Origin: SHZL01 sp031362985
GTDB taxonomy: Bacteria; Pseudomonadota; Gammaproteobacteria; Xanthomonadales; SZUA-36
DNA length: 64,000 nt
Direction: 5' to 3'
Assembly (NCBI GenBank): GCA_031362985.1
Contig: JANLTO010000004.1
Span: forward strand, 1-64,000
The notes beneath the pieces are model-generated. The model had not been told where the DNA came from, did no database searches, and saw only the letters and a list, made by a program, of their open reading frames with translations. Both the position numbers and the translations under genes were made by a program. Shown piece after piece: positions 24,019 through 33,169 of this stretch; position 1 is the first letter of the stretch; each line of letters opens with the position of its first letter.

Positions 24019-25527
24019 ATGCATGCCAACTCCGACCGATTGTACACCGCAGCGCAAGTTCGCAGGCTGGATCGCAGCGCCATCGATGCGCACGGCATTC
24101 CGGGTATCGAGTTAATGGAACGGGCAGGGCGTAGCGTGTTCGAAGCCGTTTGCAGAGTGTTTCCCGGCCAACAACGATGGCTGGTGTTTTGCGGCGGGGG
24201 AAACAATGGTGGCGATGGCTATGTCATCGCCCGCCTGGCCCGCGAAGCGGGCTTTACTGTTTCGGTCTGTTCGCTCAAAGCCCTGGAAGCTCTGACTGGA
24301 GATGCGGCCATCGCCTGCAGTCGTTGGCGCTCGTCCGGAGGGGAGATTCAGCATTGGCCTATTGGGCCGCCAACGCAGGTTGACGTTGTGGTCGATGCGC
24401 TACTGGGCACCGGGCTGGACCGTGCTCCTCAGGATGATTATGCAGCAGCCATCCAGTGGATCAACCAGGCTGGCAAGGCCACCATTGCGGTAGATATTCC
24501 ATCGGGCCTTAATGCAGATACGGGCAATGCAATGAGCCTGGCGGTCAAGGCGGATTTGACTGTGACATTCATAGGTCAAAAGTGTGGATTGTATACAGCG
24601 GATGGCCCAGATCACTGCGGATCTGTTCTGTTCAATGCTCTGCAAACACCTGAGACTGTAAGAGATTCTGTTAAAGATTCTGGAATTTTAATTCGTGAGA
24701 ATATTCTTATGAATTATTTTCCAGCCAGGTTGCGAAATTCTCACAAAGGTTCATTTGGCTGGGTATTGGGCATTGGTGGAAACAGCAGCATGAGCGGAGC
24801 GGTGCGACTGTGCGGCGAAGCAGCCTTGCGCAGTGGCGCCGGCAAGGTAACGTTGGCAACCAGCCCGGAACATGCAGCGCTGGTTAATCTTGCATGTCCG
24901 GAGTTGATGGTCAGGGGCGTGCGGCGTGGCAAAGAACTCCAGACCTTGCTCGGGCAGGTGAATGTCATTGTGCTTGGCACCGGTCTCGGCCAGACATCCT
25001 GGTCGGAAAGGCTGTTCAAGACCTGTCTGAAAACCGAGCTGCCGATGGTTCTTGACGCCGATGGCCTGAACATTCTGGCGCGCTTGCACCCGGTCCTCGG
25101 GCAAGGTGCGGAGGCGTCGCGCAGGCGCTGGATTCTTACGCCTCACCCGGCTGAGGCCGGGCGTTTGCTGGGAACCAGCGCGCGTGAGGTGCAGCACGAC
25201 AGAGTGGCCGTGGCCAAAGAACTGGCCCGGCGATTTGCTGCCATCGTGGTTCTCAAAGGCTGTGGCACGGTGGTGGCTGACCCCGGTGGCCGTTATGCCA
25301 TATGTCCGCTGGGCAATCCGGGCATGGCATCGGCTGGCACCGGGGATGTACTCGCGGGGGTTATAGGGGCCTTTGTAGCGCAAGGGCTGGACCTGTGGGA
25401 TGCGGCGATAACCGGGGTGGTGGCCCATGCCAGCGCCGGCGATCGTGCCGCAGCAGACAGCGGCGAGAGAGGCTTGATTGCCTCGGATATCATTGCCAAG
25501 CTTCCGGCGGTGCTTAATTCCGCATGA
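24019..25527 (+). CDS. nnr: Bifunctional NAD(P)HX epimerase/dehydratase
   Basis: Repairs damaged hydrated NAD(P)H. The N-terminal YjeF domain (about 1-215) epimerises NAD(P)HX, with CGGGNNGGDGYVIARLA. The C-terminal ribokinase-like domain (about 230-500) dehydrates it with ADP, with GNPGMASAGTGDVLAGVI. The 502-residue length fits. The ATG at 24019 (MHANSDRLYTAAQVR) was chosen. The open frame reaches much further back, but that part lies antisense to queG and does not look like protein. First gene of the nnr-tsaE-amiB-mutL-miaA-hfq-hflX run. Confidence 0.96.
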   Translation: MHANSDRLYTAAQVRRLDRSAIDAHGIPGIELMERAGRSVFEAVCRVFPGQQRWLVFCGGGNNGGDGYVIARLAREAGFTVSVCSLKALEALTGDAAIACSRWRSSGGEIQHWPIGPPTQVDVVVDALLGTGLDRAPQDDYAAAIQWINQAGKATIAVDIPSGLNADTGNAMSLAVKADLTVTFIGQKCGLYTADGPDHCGSVLFNALQTPETVRDSVKDSGILIRENILMNYFPARLRNSHKGSFGWVLGIGGNSSMSGAVRLCGEAALRSGAGKVTLATSPEHAALVNLACPELMVRGVRRGKELQTLLGQVNVIVLGTGLGQTSWSERLFKTCLKTELPMVLDADGLNILARLHPVLGQGAEASRRRWILTPHPAEAGRLLGTSAREVQHDRVAVAKELARRFAAIVVLKGCGTVVADPGGRYAICPLGNPGMASAGTGDVLAGVIGAFVAQGLDLWDAAITGVVAHASAGDRAAADSGERGLIASDIIAKLPAVLNSA

Positions 25528-25537
25528 TGCCGGCAGC

Positions 25538-26026
25538 ATGAGCAACGCTTCGGAGAATTCCTCGTTCTGGACCTTAAGCACGCCTGATGAGGGTAAGCTG
25601 GTGGAGCTGGCGCGTGCTTGCGGCGCGCATGTGCAGGCACCGCTGGTGGTTTACTTGCGCGGTGACCTCGGTGCCGGCAAGACCACTTTTGCCCGTGCCC
25701 TGATTCAATCCCTGGGTTACTCCGGTCGCGTCAAAAGCCCCACCTACGGCTTGCTCGAAACCTACTCTGTCGGCGGTCTGAATATCCTCCACCTGGATTT
25801 GTACCGGATTGACAACCCCAGGGATCTGGAGCAACTGGCCATTCGTGACCTGTTTGATGAGCACAGCCTGCTGCTGGTCGAATGGCCTGAGAAAGGCATG
25901 GGTTTCCTGCCCGCCGCAGATATGGAGCTGCGTTTTGGTGAAACCGATGGGCGGCGCGATGTGCTTTTTTCACCGTTGTCGTGCGCAGGGGCGGGTCTTT
26001 CGCAAGCGGTTCAAGGCCTGGTCTGA
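25538..26026 (+). CDS. tsaE: tRNA t6A biosynthesis ATPase
   Basis: ATPase that drives TsaBD in making threonylcarbamoyladenosine at tRNA position 37. The protein is 162 residues. It has a Walker A GDLGAGKTTFARAL, the switch-like SPTYGLLETY, HLDLYRI and VEWPEKG. The ATG at 25538 follows the nnr stop by 11 bases. A Sua5/YciO-type relative lies at 42965-43579, though that protein is not proven to act in t6A synthesis. Confidence 0.96.
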   Translation: MSNASENSSFWTLSTPDEGKLVELARACGAHVQAPLVVYLRGDLGAGKTTFARALIQSLGYSGRVKSPTYGLLETYSVGGLNILHLDLYRIDNPRDLEQLAIRDLFDEHSLLLVEWPEKGMGFLPAADMELRFGETDGRRDVLFSPLSCAGAGLSQAVQGLV

Positions 26027-26140
26027 CCAAGTCATTTCTAGATTACTGTCCTATCTAACGGTTTTGTAAGAGAAACTCTTGCAATTTCACGATTTACACT
26101 TCATGATTAGAACCGTCGACAATGGAGGTTGATAAAAACA

Positions 26141-27445
26141 ATGACGCTCCGACCTGTCATGGCTCTGTTTTTAGGATTGTTCTCAATCGCGGCATGCGCT
26201 GCTGAAGTCAGCGGCTTTCGCGTTTGGACTGATCCGGAAAAGACCCGGGCTGTACTGGACCTCAGCGCCAGTGCGGAATACCAGGTGTTTACCCTGCAGG
26301 AACCTGACCGCATCGTGGTCGACCTTAGCAATTCGTCTCTGCAAAGTGCCCTGGACTTTTCCGGCCAACACGCCGGCGTGATTTCGGGCGTGCGTTACGG
26401 CGCACCTGCGCCCGGTAAGCTGCGTGTAGTGCTTGACCTGTCGTCGCACAGCAAAGTCAAAAGTTTCATGCTGGACCCCACGGCAGAATACGGCCACCGT
26501 TTGGTGATTGACCTGTACTCCGAAGCCGTCGCAGGAAACGTGACGGCTAGCGTCAAACAGATCGACGACATCGACCAGGACAATCGCAGATTGGTAGTTG
26601 CCATCGACGCCGGCCACGGCGGTGAGGATCCGGGCGCACACGGCCCCAAGCGTACGCGCGAGAAAGACGTGGTGCTGGCGATTTCCCGCGAACTCAAGAA
26701 AGCCATCGATGCAAAGCCTGGCCTTAGCGCCGTGCTGACCCGTGACGGTGACTATTACTTGCCATTGCGTGACCGGTACGAGAAAGCGAGGCGCAACCAC
26801 GCCGACCTGTTTATCTCCATCCATGCAGACGCATTCAAAAATCCCAAGGTGTCGGGCGGATCGGTTTTCGTGCTTTCCAGTCGCGGCGCATCCAGCGAAT
26901 TTGCCCGGCGCCTGGCAAATAGCGAAAACAACTCCGACCTCGTTGGCGGCGTGACACTCAATGACAAGGACGACATGCTGGCCTCGGTGCTGCTGGACCT
27001 GTCCCAAAGCGCAACCATGGAAGCAAGTAACCTGGTTGCGCAGAACGTGTTTGCGTCCATGGCGGAGTTTGGGGACACGCACAAGAACACGGTGGAGTCA
27101 GCCAATTTCATGGTGCTCAAGTCGCCCGATGTTCCATCCATCCTGGTGGAAACGGCTTTTATCAGTAATCCAAATGAAGAAGCCAGGCTGCGTGACTCGG
27201 CCTGGCAGAAAAAAATGGCAAATACCATTGCCAGCGGAGTCCAGGACTATTTCTACCTCAGCCCGCCTCCGGGCAGCTGGATTGCTGCCAATCGCCAGCC
27301 ATTGCGGCATCGTGTGGTGCGTGGCGATACCCTGGGTGACATCGCCTACCGCTATCAGGTATCGTTGTACAGCCTGCGGCGCGCCAACGACCTTTCTGGC
27401 GATGTCATTCGTGTAGGTTCGGAATTGCTCATTCCCACCACGTAG
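26141..27445 (+). CDS. amiB: N-acetylmuramoyl-L-alanine amidase
   Basis: Periplasmic zinc amidase that splits septal peptidoglycan during division. After a signal peptide (about 1-21, ending ACAAE), an AMIN domain (about 25-125) directs it to the septum. The Amidase_3 domain (about 155-375) has AIDAGHGGEDPGAHGP, the FISIHADAF histidine and the SILVETAFISNPNEE glutamate. A single C-terminal LysM (HRVVRGDTLGDIAYRYQ) binds murein. The 434-residue length is typical. GGAGG stands 12 bases before the ATG at 26141, with an in-frame TTG at 26129 as an alternative. Confidence 0.95.
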   Translation: MTLRPVMALFLGLFSIAACAAEVSGFRVWTDPEKTRAVLDLSASAEYQVFTLQEPDRIVVDLSNSSLQSALDFSGQHAGVISGVRYGAPAPGKLRVVLDLSSHSKVKSFMLDPTAEYGHRLVIDLYSEAVAGNVTASVKQIDDIDQDNRRLVVAIDAGHGGEDPGAHGPKRTREKDVVLAISRELKKAIDAKPGLSAVLTRDGDYYLPLRDRYEKARRNHADLFISIHADAFKNPKVSGGSVFVLSSRGASSEFARRLANSENNSDLVGGVTLNDKDDMLASVLLDLSQSATMEASNLVAQNVFASMAEFGDTHKNTVESANFMVLKSPDVPSILVETAFISNPNEEARLRDSAWQKKMANTIASGVQDYFYLSPPPGSWIAANRQPLRHRVVRGDTLGDIAYRYQVSLYSLRRANDLSGDVIRVGSELLIPTT

Positions 27446-27555
27446 TTCCCTGATTGCCTGTTCCACCTCCGCCGTAGCAAAGGCACCGTTCCGCATTTTC
27501 GTGTAACTTGTAATTCCCGGAAATTACCCGGCTTGCCACTGCCGTCTCATTTGCC

Positions 27556-29337
27556 ATGACCATCAGGATCCTGCCAGACCACCTCGTTAACCAGATCGCG
27601 GCGGGCGAAGTCGTGGAGCGCCCGGTCTCGGTGGTCAAGGAACTCGTGGAAAACAGCCTCGATGCCGGGGCGCGCGTAATAACGGTTTGCCTGGAGCAGG
27701 GCGGCAAAAACCTTGTGCGCGTGGTCGATGATGGCCTCGGAATAGTTCGCGATGACCTGGCACTGGCCTTGCAGCGCCACGCTACCAGTAAAATTGTGTC
27801 GCTGGAGGATCTGGAACAGGTGGTAACCCTGGGCTTCCGCGGTGAGGCACTGCCCAGCATTGCGTCGGTTTCCCGCATGGACCTCGCGTCACGGCATGTT
27901 TCCGGGGCGCATGGCTGGTCGGTGCAGGTGCGCCAGGGGCACATTGGCGAAGTGACGCCACACGCCGTGCAAACCGGCACCCGGATTGAAGTTGCAGACC
28001 TGTTTTACAACACGCCCGCAAGGCGCAAATTTCTGCGCACGGAAAGTACTGAATTTGGCCATACGGATCAGTTGCTGCGCCGCTTTGCCCTTGCGCGTTT
28101 TGATGTCGCTTTTGTGCTGGAACACAATGGCAAAACGGTCATGCGCCATGAGGTCGCGGACACGCAACAGCGCCGGGAAAAGCGTTTACAAGGTGTCTTC
28201 GGAGACGAATTCCTGCCCCATGCACTGTATGTGGATGAAGAGCGCAGCGGAATGCGCTTAAGTGGCTGGGTCGCAGAGCCACGCTTCAACCGGGCGCAGT
28301 CGGACCGGCAGTTCTTCTTCGTAAATGGCCGCGCCGTGCGTGACCGGGTGATTACCCATGCAGTGCGCAAGGCTTTCCAGGATGTGCTTTATCACGGGCG
28401 CCACCCCGCTTTTGTGCTCTATTTTGAGCTGTCTCCGGCGATGGTTGATGTCAACGTCCATCCACAAAAGCACGAAGTGCGCTTTCGTGACGCACGCATG
28501 GTGCATGATTTTCTGTTTTCCGCATTACATAGGGCCTTGGGGGAAACCGGGGCTGGTGCAGGCATGATTCGCCCGGGCATTGACCTTGGGCGCGCTGATA
28601 GCGCCGCGTCGGCCGGGGGCCGTTACAGCGGTGTATTTGCCCAGTCGCGCATGAGCCTGCCAGTGGGTGAGCAGATTGCCGCTTACCAGCAGGTGCTTGG
28701 CAGCGCAGCGTTCACGAAGCAGGGTGGGGAGGCGCAAGGTGGGCATGGCACGATTCCGCCACTGGGTTTTGCGCTGGCGCAACTGCACGGGGTGTATATC
28801 CTTTCGCAGAACGAGCGTGGCCTGGTCATGACCGACATGCATGCCGCGCACGAGCGCATTACCTATGAGCGCCTGAAGTCACGTTCCCTGGCTGAGGGTA
28901 TTCGCAGCCAGCGCCTGTTGGTGCCACTCACCGTGCAGGTTAGTTCCAGCGAAGCTGATCTCGCCGAAGATCGCCGCGAACAACTGGCCTTGCTGGGCCT
29001 GGTGCTGGACCGGTCCGGACCGGAAAGCATTACCCTCAGGGAAGTGCCAACTTTGCTGGCCGACGCAGATGGTGCCGGCCTGCTGCGCGATGTTTTATCC
29101 GACCTTGCCGGCCAGGGTGAAAGCGACCGGGTCGCAAACGAAACCAATGAAATTCTTTCGACCATGGCCTGCCACGGTTCAGTACGCGCCAACCGCCAGC
29201 TCAACATCGCGGAGATGAACGCCTTGCTGCGCGATATGGAACGCACCGAACGCTCCGGCCATTGCAATCACGGCCGGCCGACCTGGGTGCAATTGGACAT
29301 GGGCACGCTGGATCGGTTGTTCTTGCGCGGACGCTGA
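27556..29337 (+). CDS. mutL: DNA mismatch repair protein MutL
   Basis: Links mismatch recognition by MutS to strand cutting. The 593-residue protein has an N-terminal GHKL ATPase with ELVENSLDAGARVI, VDDGLGI and LGFRGEALPSI. Near residue 415 it carries DMHAAHERITYE, which fits the DxHAx2Ex4E endonuclease motif that E. coli MutL lacks. The protein therefore probably nicks DNA itself, as in Pseudomonas, with no need for MutH. Its TGA overlaps the miaA ATG by one base. Confidence 0.96.
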   Translation: MTIRILPDHLVNQIAAGEVVERPVSVVKELVENSLDAGARVITVCLEQGGKNLVRVVDDGLGIVRDDLALALQRHATSKIVSLEDLEQVVTLGFRGEALPSIASVSRMDLASRHVSGAHGWSVQVRQGHIGEVTPHAVQTGTRIEVADLFYNTPARRKFLRTESTEFGHTDQLLRRFALARFDVAFVLEHNGKTVMRHEVADTQQRREKRLQGVFGDEFLPHALYVDEERSGMRLSGWVAEPRFNRAQSDRQFFFVNGRAVRDRVITHAVRKAFQDVLYHGRHPAFVLYFELSPAMVDVNVHPQKHEVRFRDARMVHDFLFSALHRALGETGAGAGMIRPGIDLGRADSAASAGGRYSGVFAQSRMSLPVGEQIAAYQQVLGSAAFTKQGGEAQGGHGTIPPLGFALAQLHGVYILSQNERGLVMTDMHAAHERITYERLKSRSLAEGIRSQRLLVPLTVQVSSSEADLAEDRREQLALLGLVLDRSGPESITLREVPTLLADADGAGLLRDVLSDLAGQGESDRVANETNEILSTMACHGSVRANRQLNIAEMNALLRDMERTERSGHCNHGRPTWVQLDMGTLDRLFLRGR

Positions 29338-30308
29338 TGAATTCGCACCCTGAGCCCGGCTCGCCTCGCTTGCCTCCAGCCATATTTCTAATGGGGCCAA
29401 CCGCTTCCGGGAAAACCGGTTTGGCAGTGCAACTGCACCGGCAATTTCCCGTGGACCTGATCAGCGTGGACTCAGCCCTGGTGTATCGTGGCATGGACAT
29501 AGGTACTGCCAAGCCTGATAGCGCAACACTGGCCAGCGCGCCGCATCGGTTAATCAACATCCGTGAACCGTTCGAACCTTATTCGGCAGCGGAATTTCGC
29601 CACGATGCCTTGCGGGAAATGGCGGTGATCACCCGTAGCGGCAGGATACCCCTGCTGGTGGGTGGCACCATGTTGTACTTCCATGCTCTCAGCCAGGGAC
29701 TGGCGCACTTGCCCAAAGCCAACCCGAAGGTGCGCCTGCGGCTGGAAGCGCAGGCGCAGGTCATTGGTTGGGCAGGTTTGCATCAGCAACTTGCGCTGCT
29801 GGATCCCATGGCGGCACAACGTATTCACCCGCATGATCCGCAACGTATCCAACGCGCGCTCGAAGTCATCGAGATCAGCGGGCGCAGGATGAGCGAGCTG
29901 CAGAGCGAACACAGGCAGCTGGAAGAAGCGCAATGCGGCTATCGGATTCTGCGGCTTATCGTGTGCCCGGCCGAACGGTCAACCCTGCACCAGAACATAG
30001 AAAAACGCCTGCAAAAGATGCTGGAACAGGGGTTTATCGACGAAGTAAGGCGGCTCAGAAAGCGTGGAGACCTGTCGCCTGAACTCCCTTCCATGCGCTG
30101 TGTTGGCTACCGGCAGGTCTGGAGTTACCTGGAAGGTGAATCAGATCAACAACTTATGGTTGAGAAAACGCTTGCGGCGACGCGTCAGCTGGCAAAACGC
30201 CAGCTCACCTGGTTACGCCAGCAACCAGCAGCCCTGTGGTATGATTTAGCCTTGGATTCTGCGCAAAAATCTGTCGTTAGAGAAGTTGCGAAATTTGTTG
30301 AATCCTGA
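29337..30308 (+). CDS. miaA: tRNA dimethylallyltransferase
   Basis: Adds an isopentenyl group to A37 of tRNAs reading UNN codons, giving i6A. The protein is 323 residues from the ATG at 29337, which shares one base with the mutL stop. The P-loop is LMGPTASGKTGLAVQL, followed by SVDSALVYRGMDIGTAKP and the MRCVGYRQVW region. A longer in-frame start lies inside mutL and was rejected. hfq follows after 78 bases. Confidence 0.96.
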   Translation: MNSHPEPGSPRLPPAIFLMGPTASGKTGLAVQLHRQFPVDLISVDSALVYRGMDIGTAKPDSATLASAPHRLINIREPFEPYSAAEFRHDALREMAVITRSGRIPLLVGGTMLYFHALSQGLAHLPKANPKVRLRLEAQAQVIGWAGLHQQLALLDPMAAQRIHPHDPQRIQRALEVIEISGRRMSELQSEHRQLEEAQCGYRILRLIVCPAERSTLHQNIEKRLQKMLEQGFIDEVRRLRKRGDLSPELPSMRCVGYRQVWSYLEGESDQQLMVEKTLAATRQLAKRQLTWLRQQPAALWYDLALDSAQKSVVREVAKFVES

Positions 30309-30386
30309 CGAAGCTGGGTCCAATAACTGATCCCCATCCTGCTGGGTCAAGCAGCCGGTGATCACAACATAACAAGGAGAGCTGCC

Positions 30387-30620
30387 ATGTCGAATAAAGG
30401 TCAGTCATTACAAGAACCGTTCCTCAATGCGCTGCGCCGTGAGCGCGTACCAGTTTCTATCTATCTGGTTAACGGCATTAAATTGCAGGGTCAGGTCGAG
30501 TCATTCGACCAGTTTGTTGTGTTGCTCAAAAATTCCGTCAGCCAGATGATTTACAAGCACGCGATTTCAACTGTGGTGCCGGCGCGCAATGTGCGGGTTC
30601 TTGAAGAGGAAAGTGAGTAG
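30387..30620 (+). CDS. hfq: RNA chaperone Hfq
   Basis: Hexameric Sm-like protein pairing small RNAs with mRNAs. The protein is 77 residues, of the short type without the long disordered tail of E. coli Hfq (102). It starts MSNKGQSLQEPFLNALR. The Sm motifs are VSIYLVNGIKLQG and the YKHAISTVVP core. AAGGAGAGCTGCC precedes the ATG. It lies in the miaA-hfq-hflX cluster. Confidence 0.98.
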   Translation: MSNKGQSLQEPFLNALRRERVPVSIYLVNGIKLQGQVESFDQFVVLLKNSVSQMIYKHAISTVVPARNVRVLEEESE

Positions 30621-30628
30621 ACAATTCC

Positions 30629-31936
30629 TTGTTTGACAGGGCAGAGCGCGGTAACCGTGCGGTTGTATTGCATCCTGTGTTCAGGCATACGGGCCCGGGT
30701 GAGCTGGACGAATTTACCGAACTGGCGCGATCTGCAGGTGTAGAAGTAGTTGCTGTTGTCACGGCCCCGCGCAGCCGTAAGGACGCAAAGTTTTACGTAG
30801 GCAGCGGCAAAATCGATGAATTGGCCGAGCAGGTAAAATCCTGCGAGGCCGATCTCATTCTCGTAAGCCAGTCCTTAAGTGCCGTTCAGGAACGCAATAT
30901 CGAGCAGGTTTGTGATTGCAGGACGCTCGACCGCGCCACGCTGATCCTGGATATTTTTGCGCAGCGCGCGCAGTCATATGAAGGCAAGCTGCAGGTCGAG
31001 CTGGCGCAATTGCGCCACCTGTCCACCCGACTGGTGCGAGGCTGGACCCACCTTGAACGGCAAAAAGGTGGTATCGGTCTGCGCGGCCCGGGTGAAACGC
31101 AGCTGGAAACCGACCGGCGCCTGATTGGGGTGCGCATAGGTCTGCTGAAAGAACGCCTGGAGAAAGTCGAAGGCCAAAGGCAGCAAGGCCGGCGACAGCG
31201 TTTACGCTCGGAAGCACCTCTGGTTGCCATCGTGGGCTACACCAATGCAGGCAAGTCCACCTTGTTCAACCGGCTGACGGATTCCTCTGTCATTGCGGAA
31301 GACTTGCTGTTCGCAACCCTCGACCCTACCGTCCGGCGTATGCAGGACATGAATTGCGGCGAAGTCCTTGTGGCCGATACCGTAGGGTTCGTCAGCGATT
31401 TGCCGCACGCGCTAATTGCGGCATTTCGCGCCACCTTGCGCGAGGCCAGGGAAGCTGATTTGCTCTTGCACGTCATTGATGCCGCCGATCCTTACCACGC
31501 TGAGAGGCAGCGGGACGTGGAGACTGTGCTGGATTCCATTGGCGCGGGGCAGATTCCGGTGATTCGGGTAGTAAACAAAATCGATCGCACGGGACAGGCC
31601 GTGCAGGTAGTTTGCGGTGAAGATGACCTGCCGGTGTCCGTATCGATTTCAGCGCACACAGGTTGCGGTATGGATGAACTCAGGCAGGCCATCAGCAACC
31701 GCTTGTCCGGCGCACGCATCAAGCGCTGGATTGAATTGCAAGGGCGCGACGGCCGCTTGCGCGCGCGGCTGTTTGAGCTGGGAGTGGTCAACGAAGAGCG
31801 CATAGCAGCGGACGGGTCCTGGATGTTGCATGTTGATATTCCCCTGAACACTGCACAACGCCTGGCCCGCCTTCCCGGCAGCGAAGGCAGCACCATGCAG
31901 CAGCAATTGCTTTCGCATGCGGCGCTGGATCAATAG
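30629..31936 (+). CDS. hflX: Ribosome-associated GTPase HflX
   Basis: GTPase that splits stalled ribosomes under stress. The protein is 435 residues. An N-terminal glycine-rich subdomain (QKGGIGLRGPGETQLETDRR) precedes the G domain, with GYTNAGKSTLFNRL, DTVGFVSDLPH and NKID. The predicted start is TTG at 30629 (MFDRAERGN), matching the N-terminus MFDR of E. coli HflX. No ATG or GTG lies near it. It lies eight bases after hfq. Confidence 0.96.
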   Translation: MFDRAERGNRAVVLHPVFRHTGPGELDEFTELARSAGVEVVAVVTAPRSRKDAKFYVGSGKIDELAEQVKSCEADLILVSQSLSAVQERNIEQVCDCRTLDRATLILDIFAQRAQSYEGKLQVELAQLRHLSTRLVRGWTHLERQKGGIGLRGPGETQLETDRRLIGVRIGLLKERLEKVEGQRQQGRRQRLRSEAPLVAIVGYTNAGKSTLFNRLTDSSVIAEDLLFATLDPTVRRMQDMNCGEVLVADTVGFVSDLPHALIAAFRATLREAREADLLLHVIDAADPYHAERQRDVETVLDSIGAGQIPVIRVVNKIDRTGQAVQVVCGEDDLPVSVSISAHTGCGMDELRQAISNRLSGARIKRWIELQGRDGRLRARLFELGVVNEERIAADGSWMLHVDIPLNTAQRLARLPGSEGSTMQQQLLSHAALDQ

Positions 31937-32029
31937 GATTGCCGGATGCGGAGTCGCCTCCTTGAAACCGGTGGCGGATGGCCCAAGTTACTAATTCGCA
32001 CGATCAGGATACTGCAACTGGAGAACTAG

Positions 32030-33169
32030 ATGCCCTGGAAAGAGCCCGGTAAGGGTAACAAAGACCCCTGGAATTCCGGGGAGCAACCGCCAGATCTCGA
32101 AGAAGTTCTGCGCAACGTGAGCAACCGCCTCAAAGCTATTTTTGGTGGTAGCAAAGGGGGGCGGAGCACTGAAGTGGGAAGCAACGGGCCGGGGGGCGTG
32201 TTCCCCATACTACTGGTAGCCGCCTTGCTGTGGGTTGGGTGGGATTCCGTACATATTCTTGACCAGGCCGAGCGCGGCGTGGTGTTGCGTTTTGGCAAGT
32301 ACAGCCGCCTGCTGGAACCTGGTATCAGTCTGACTTTCCCAAGGCCGATTGAGACCATGACCATGGTCAACGTGAGCAATGTCCGCTCGGTGGAAGATAG
32401 TGGTCAAATGCTCACCCAGGACGAGAATATCGTCGAACTCAATTACACCGTGCAGTTCCGCGTCCTCGATCCGCAAATGTTCCTGTTTCGCGTGCGCGAC
32501 CCGGAAGCTACGCTTTTGTCAGCTGCCGAGAGTGCTTTGCGTGAAGCCGTTGGCAATAATCGACTGGATACTATCCTGGCAGGCGCCGGACGCGAACAGG
32601 TTGCCCAGGACACGGAGCGGGGCTTGCAGGAAACCCTGGATTTGTACGGCACTGGCATCCAGGTTACCGAATTCACTTTGCGGGACGTCAATGTGCCAGC
32701 CCAGGTACGCGAGGCATTTTCCGATGTGAATAAATCCCGTGAGGACCGGCAGCGGTTCATCGAGGAAGCCCGGGTTCATGCCAACAGCGTAGTACCAGAA
32801 GCGCGCGGCCAGGCTGCGCGAATCGTGCAGGAAGCTGAAGGCTACAAGGCAGCCAATATTGCTCTGGCACAAGGCGAGGCTGAGCGATTCACTCTGCTGT
32901 TGAAACAGTACCAGGCGGCACCTGAAGTTACCCGTAAGCGTCTTTACCTGCAGGCCATGGAGAAAATCCTGGCCAAATCATCCAAGGTGCTTATTGATAC
33001 AAAGTCCAGCGGCAACGTGCTTTATCTTCCCCTCGACCAGCTAAAGGGTGGTTCAACCGGAGGGCAGCCTTTGCAAATGCCTCCCCTGGTAACTCCACCG
33101 GACAGCCAGGATCCTTCAGAAGGCTCCACTACGAGTAGTCGTACACCACGCAAGGAGGGTAGACAATGA
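32030..33169 (+). CDS. hflK: Membrane protease regulator HflK
   Basis: Stomatin/prohibitin-fold (SPFH) protein that forms a periplasmic complex with HflC and regulates FtsH. The protein is 379 residues. A glycine-rich cytoplasmic start (WKEPGKGNKDPWNS) precedes one transmembrane helix (about 59-75), then the SPFH domain (VVLRFGKYSRLLEPGISLTF) and a helical region. The stop overlaps the start of hflC by four bases. Confidence 0.96.
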   Translation: MPWKEPGKGNKDPWNSGEQPPDLEEVLRNVSNRLKAIFGGSKGGRSTEVGSNGPGGVFPILLVAALLWVGWDSVHILDQAERGVVLRFGKYSRLLEPGISLTFPRPIETMTMVNVSNVRSVEDSGQMLTQDENIVELNYTVQFRVLDPQMFLFRVRDPEATLLSAAESALREAVGNNRLDTILAGAGREQVAQDTERGLQETLDLYGTGIQVTEFTLRDVNVPAQVREAFSDVNKSREDRQRFIEEARVHANSVVPEARGQAARIVQEAEGYKAANIALAQGEAERFTLLLKQYQAAPEVTRKRLYLQAMEKILAKSSKVLIDTKSSGNVLYLPLDQLKGGSTGGQPLQMPPLVTPPDSQDPSEGSTTSSRTPRKEGRQ

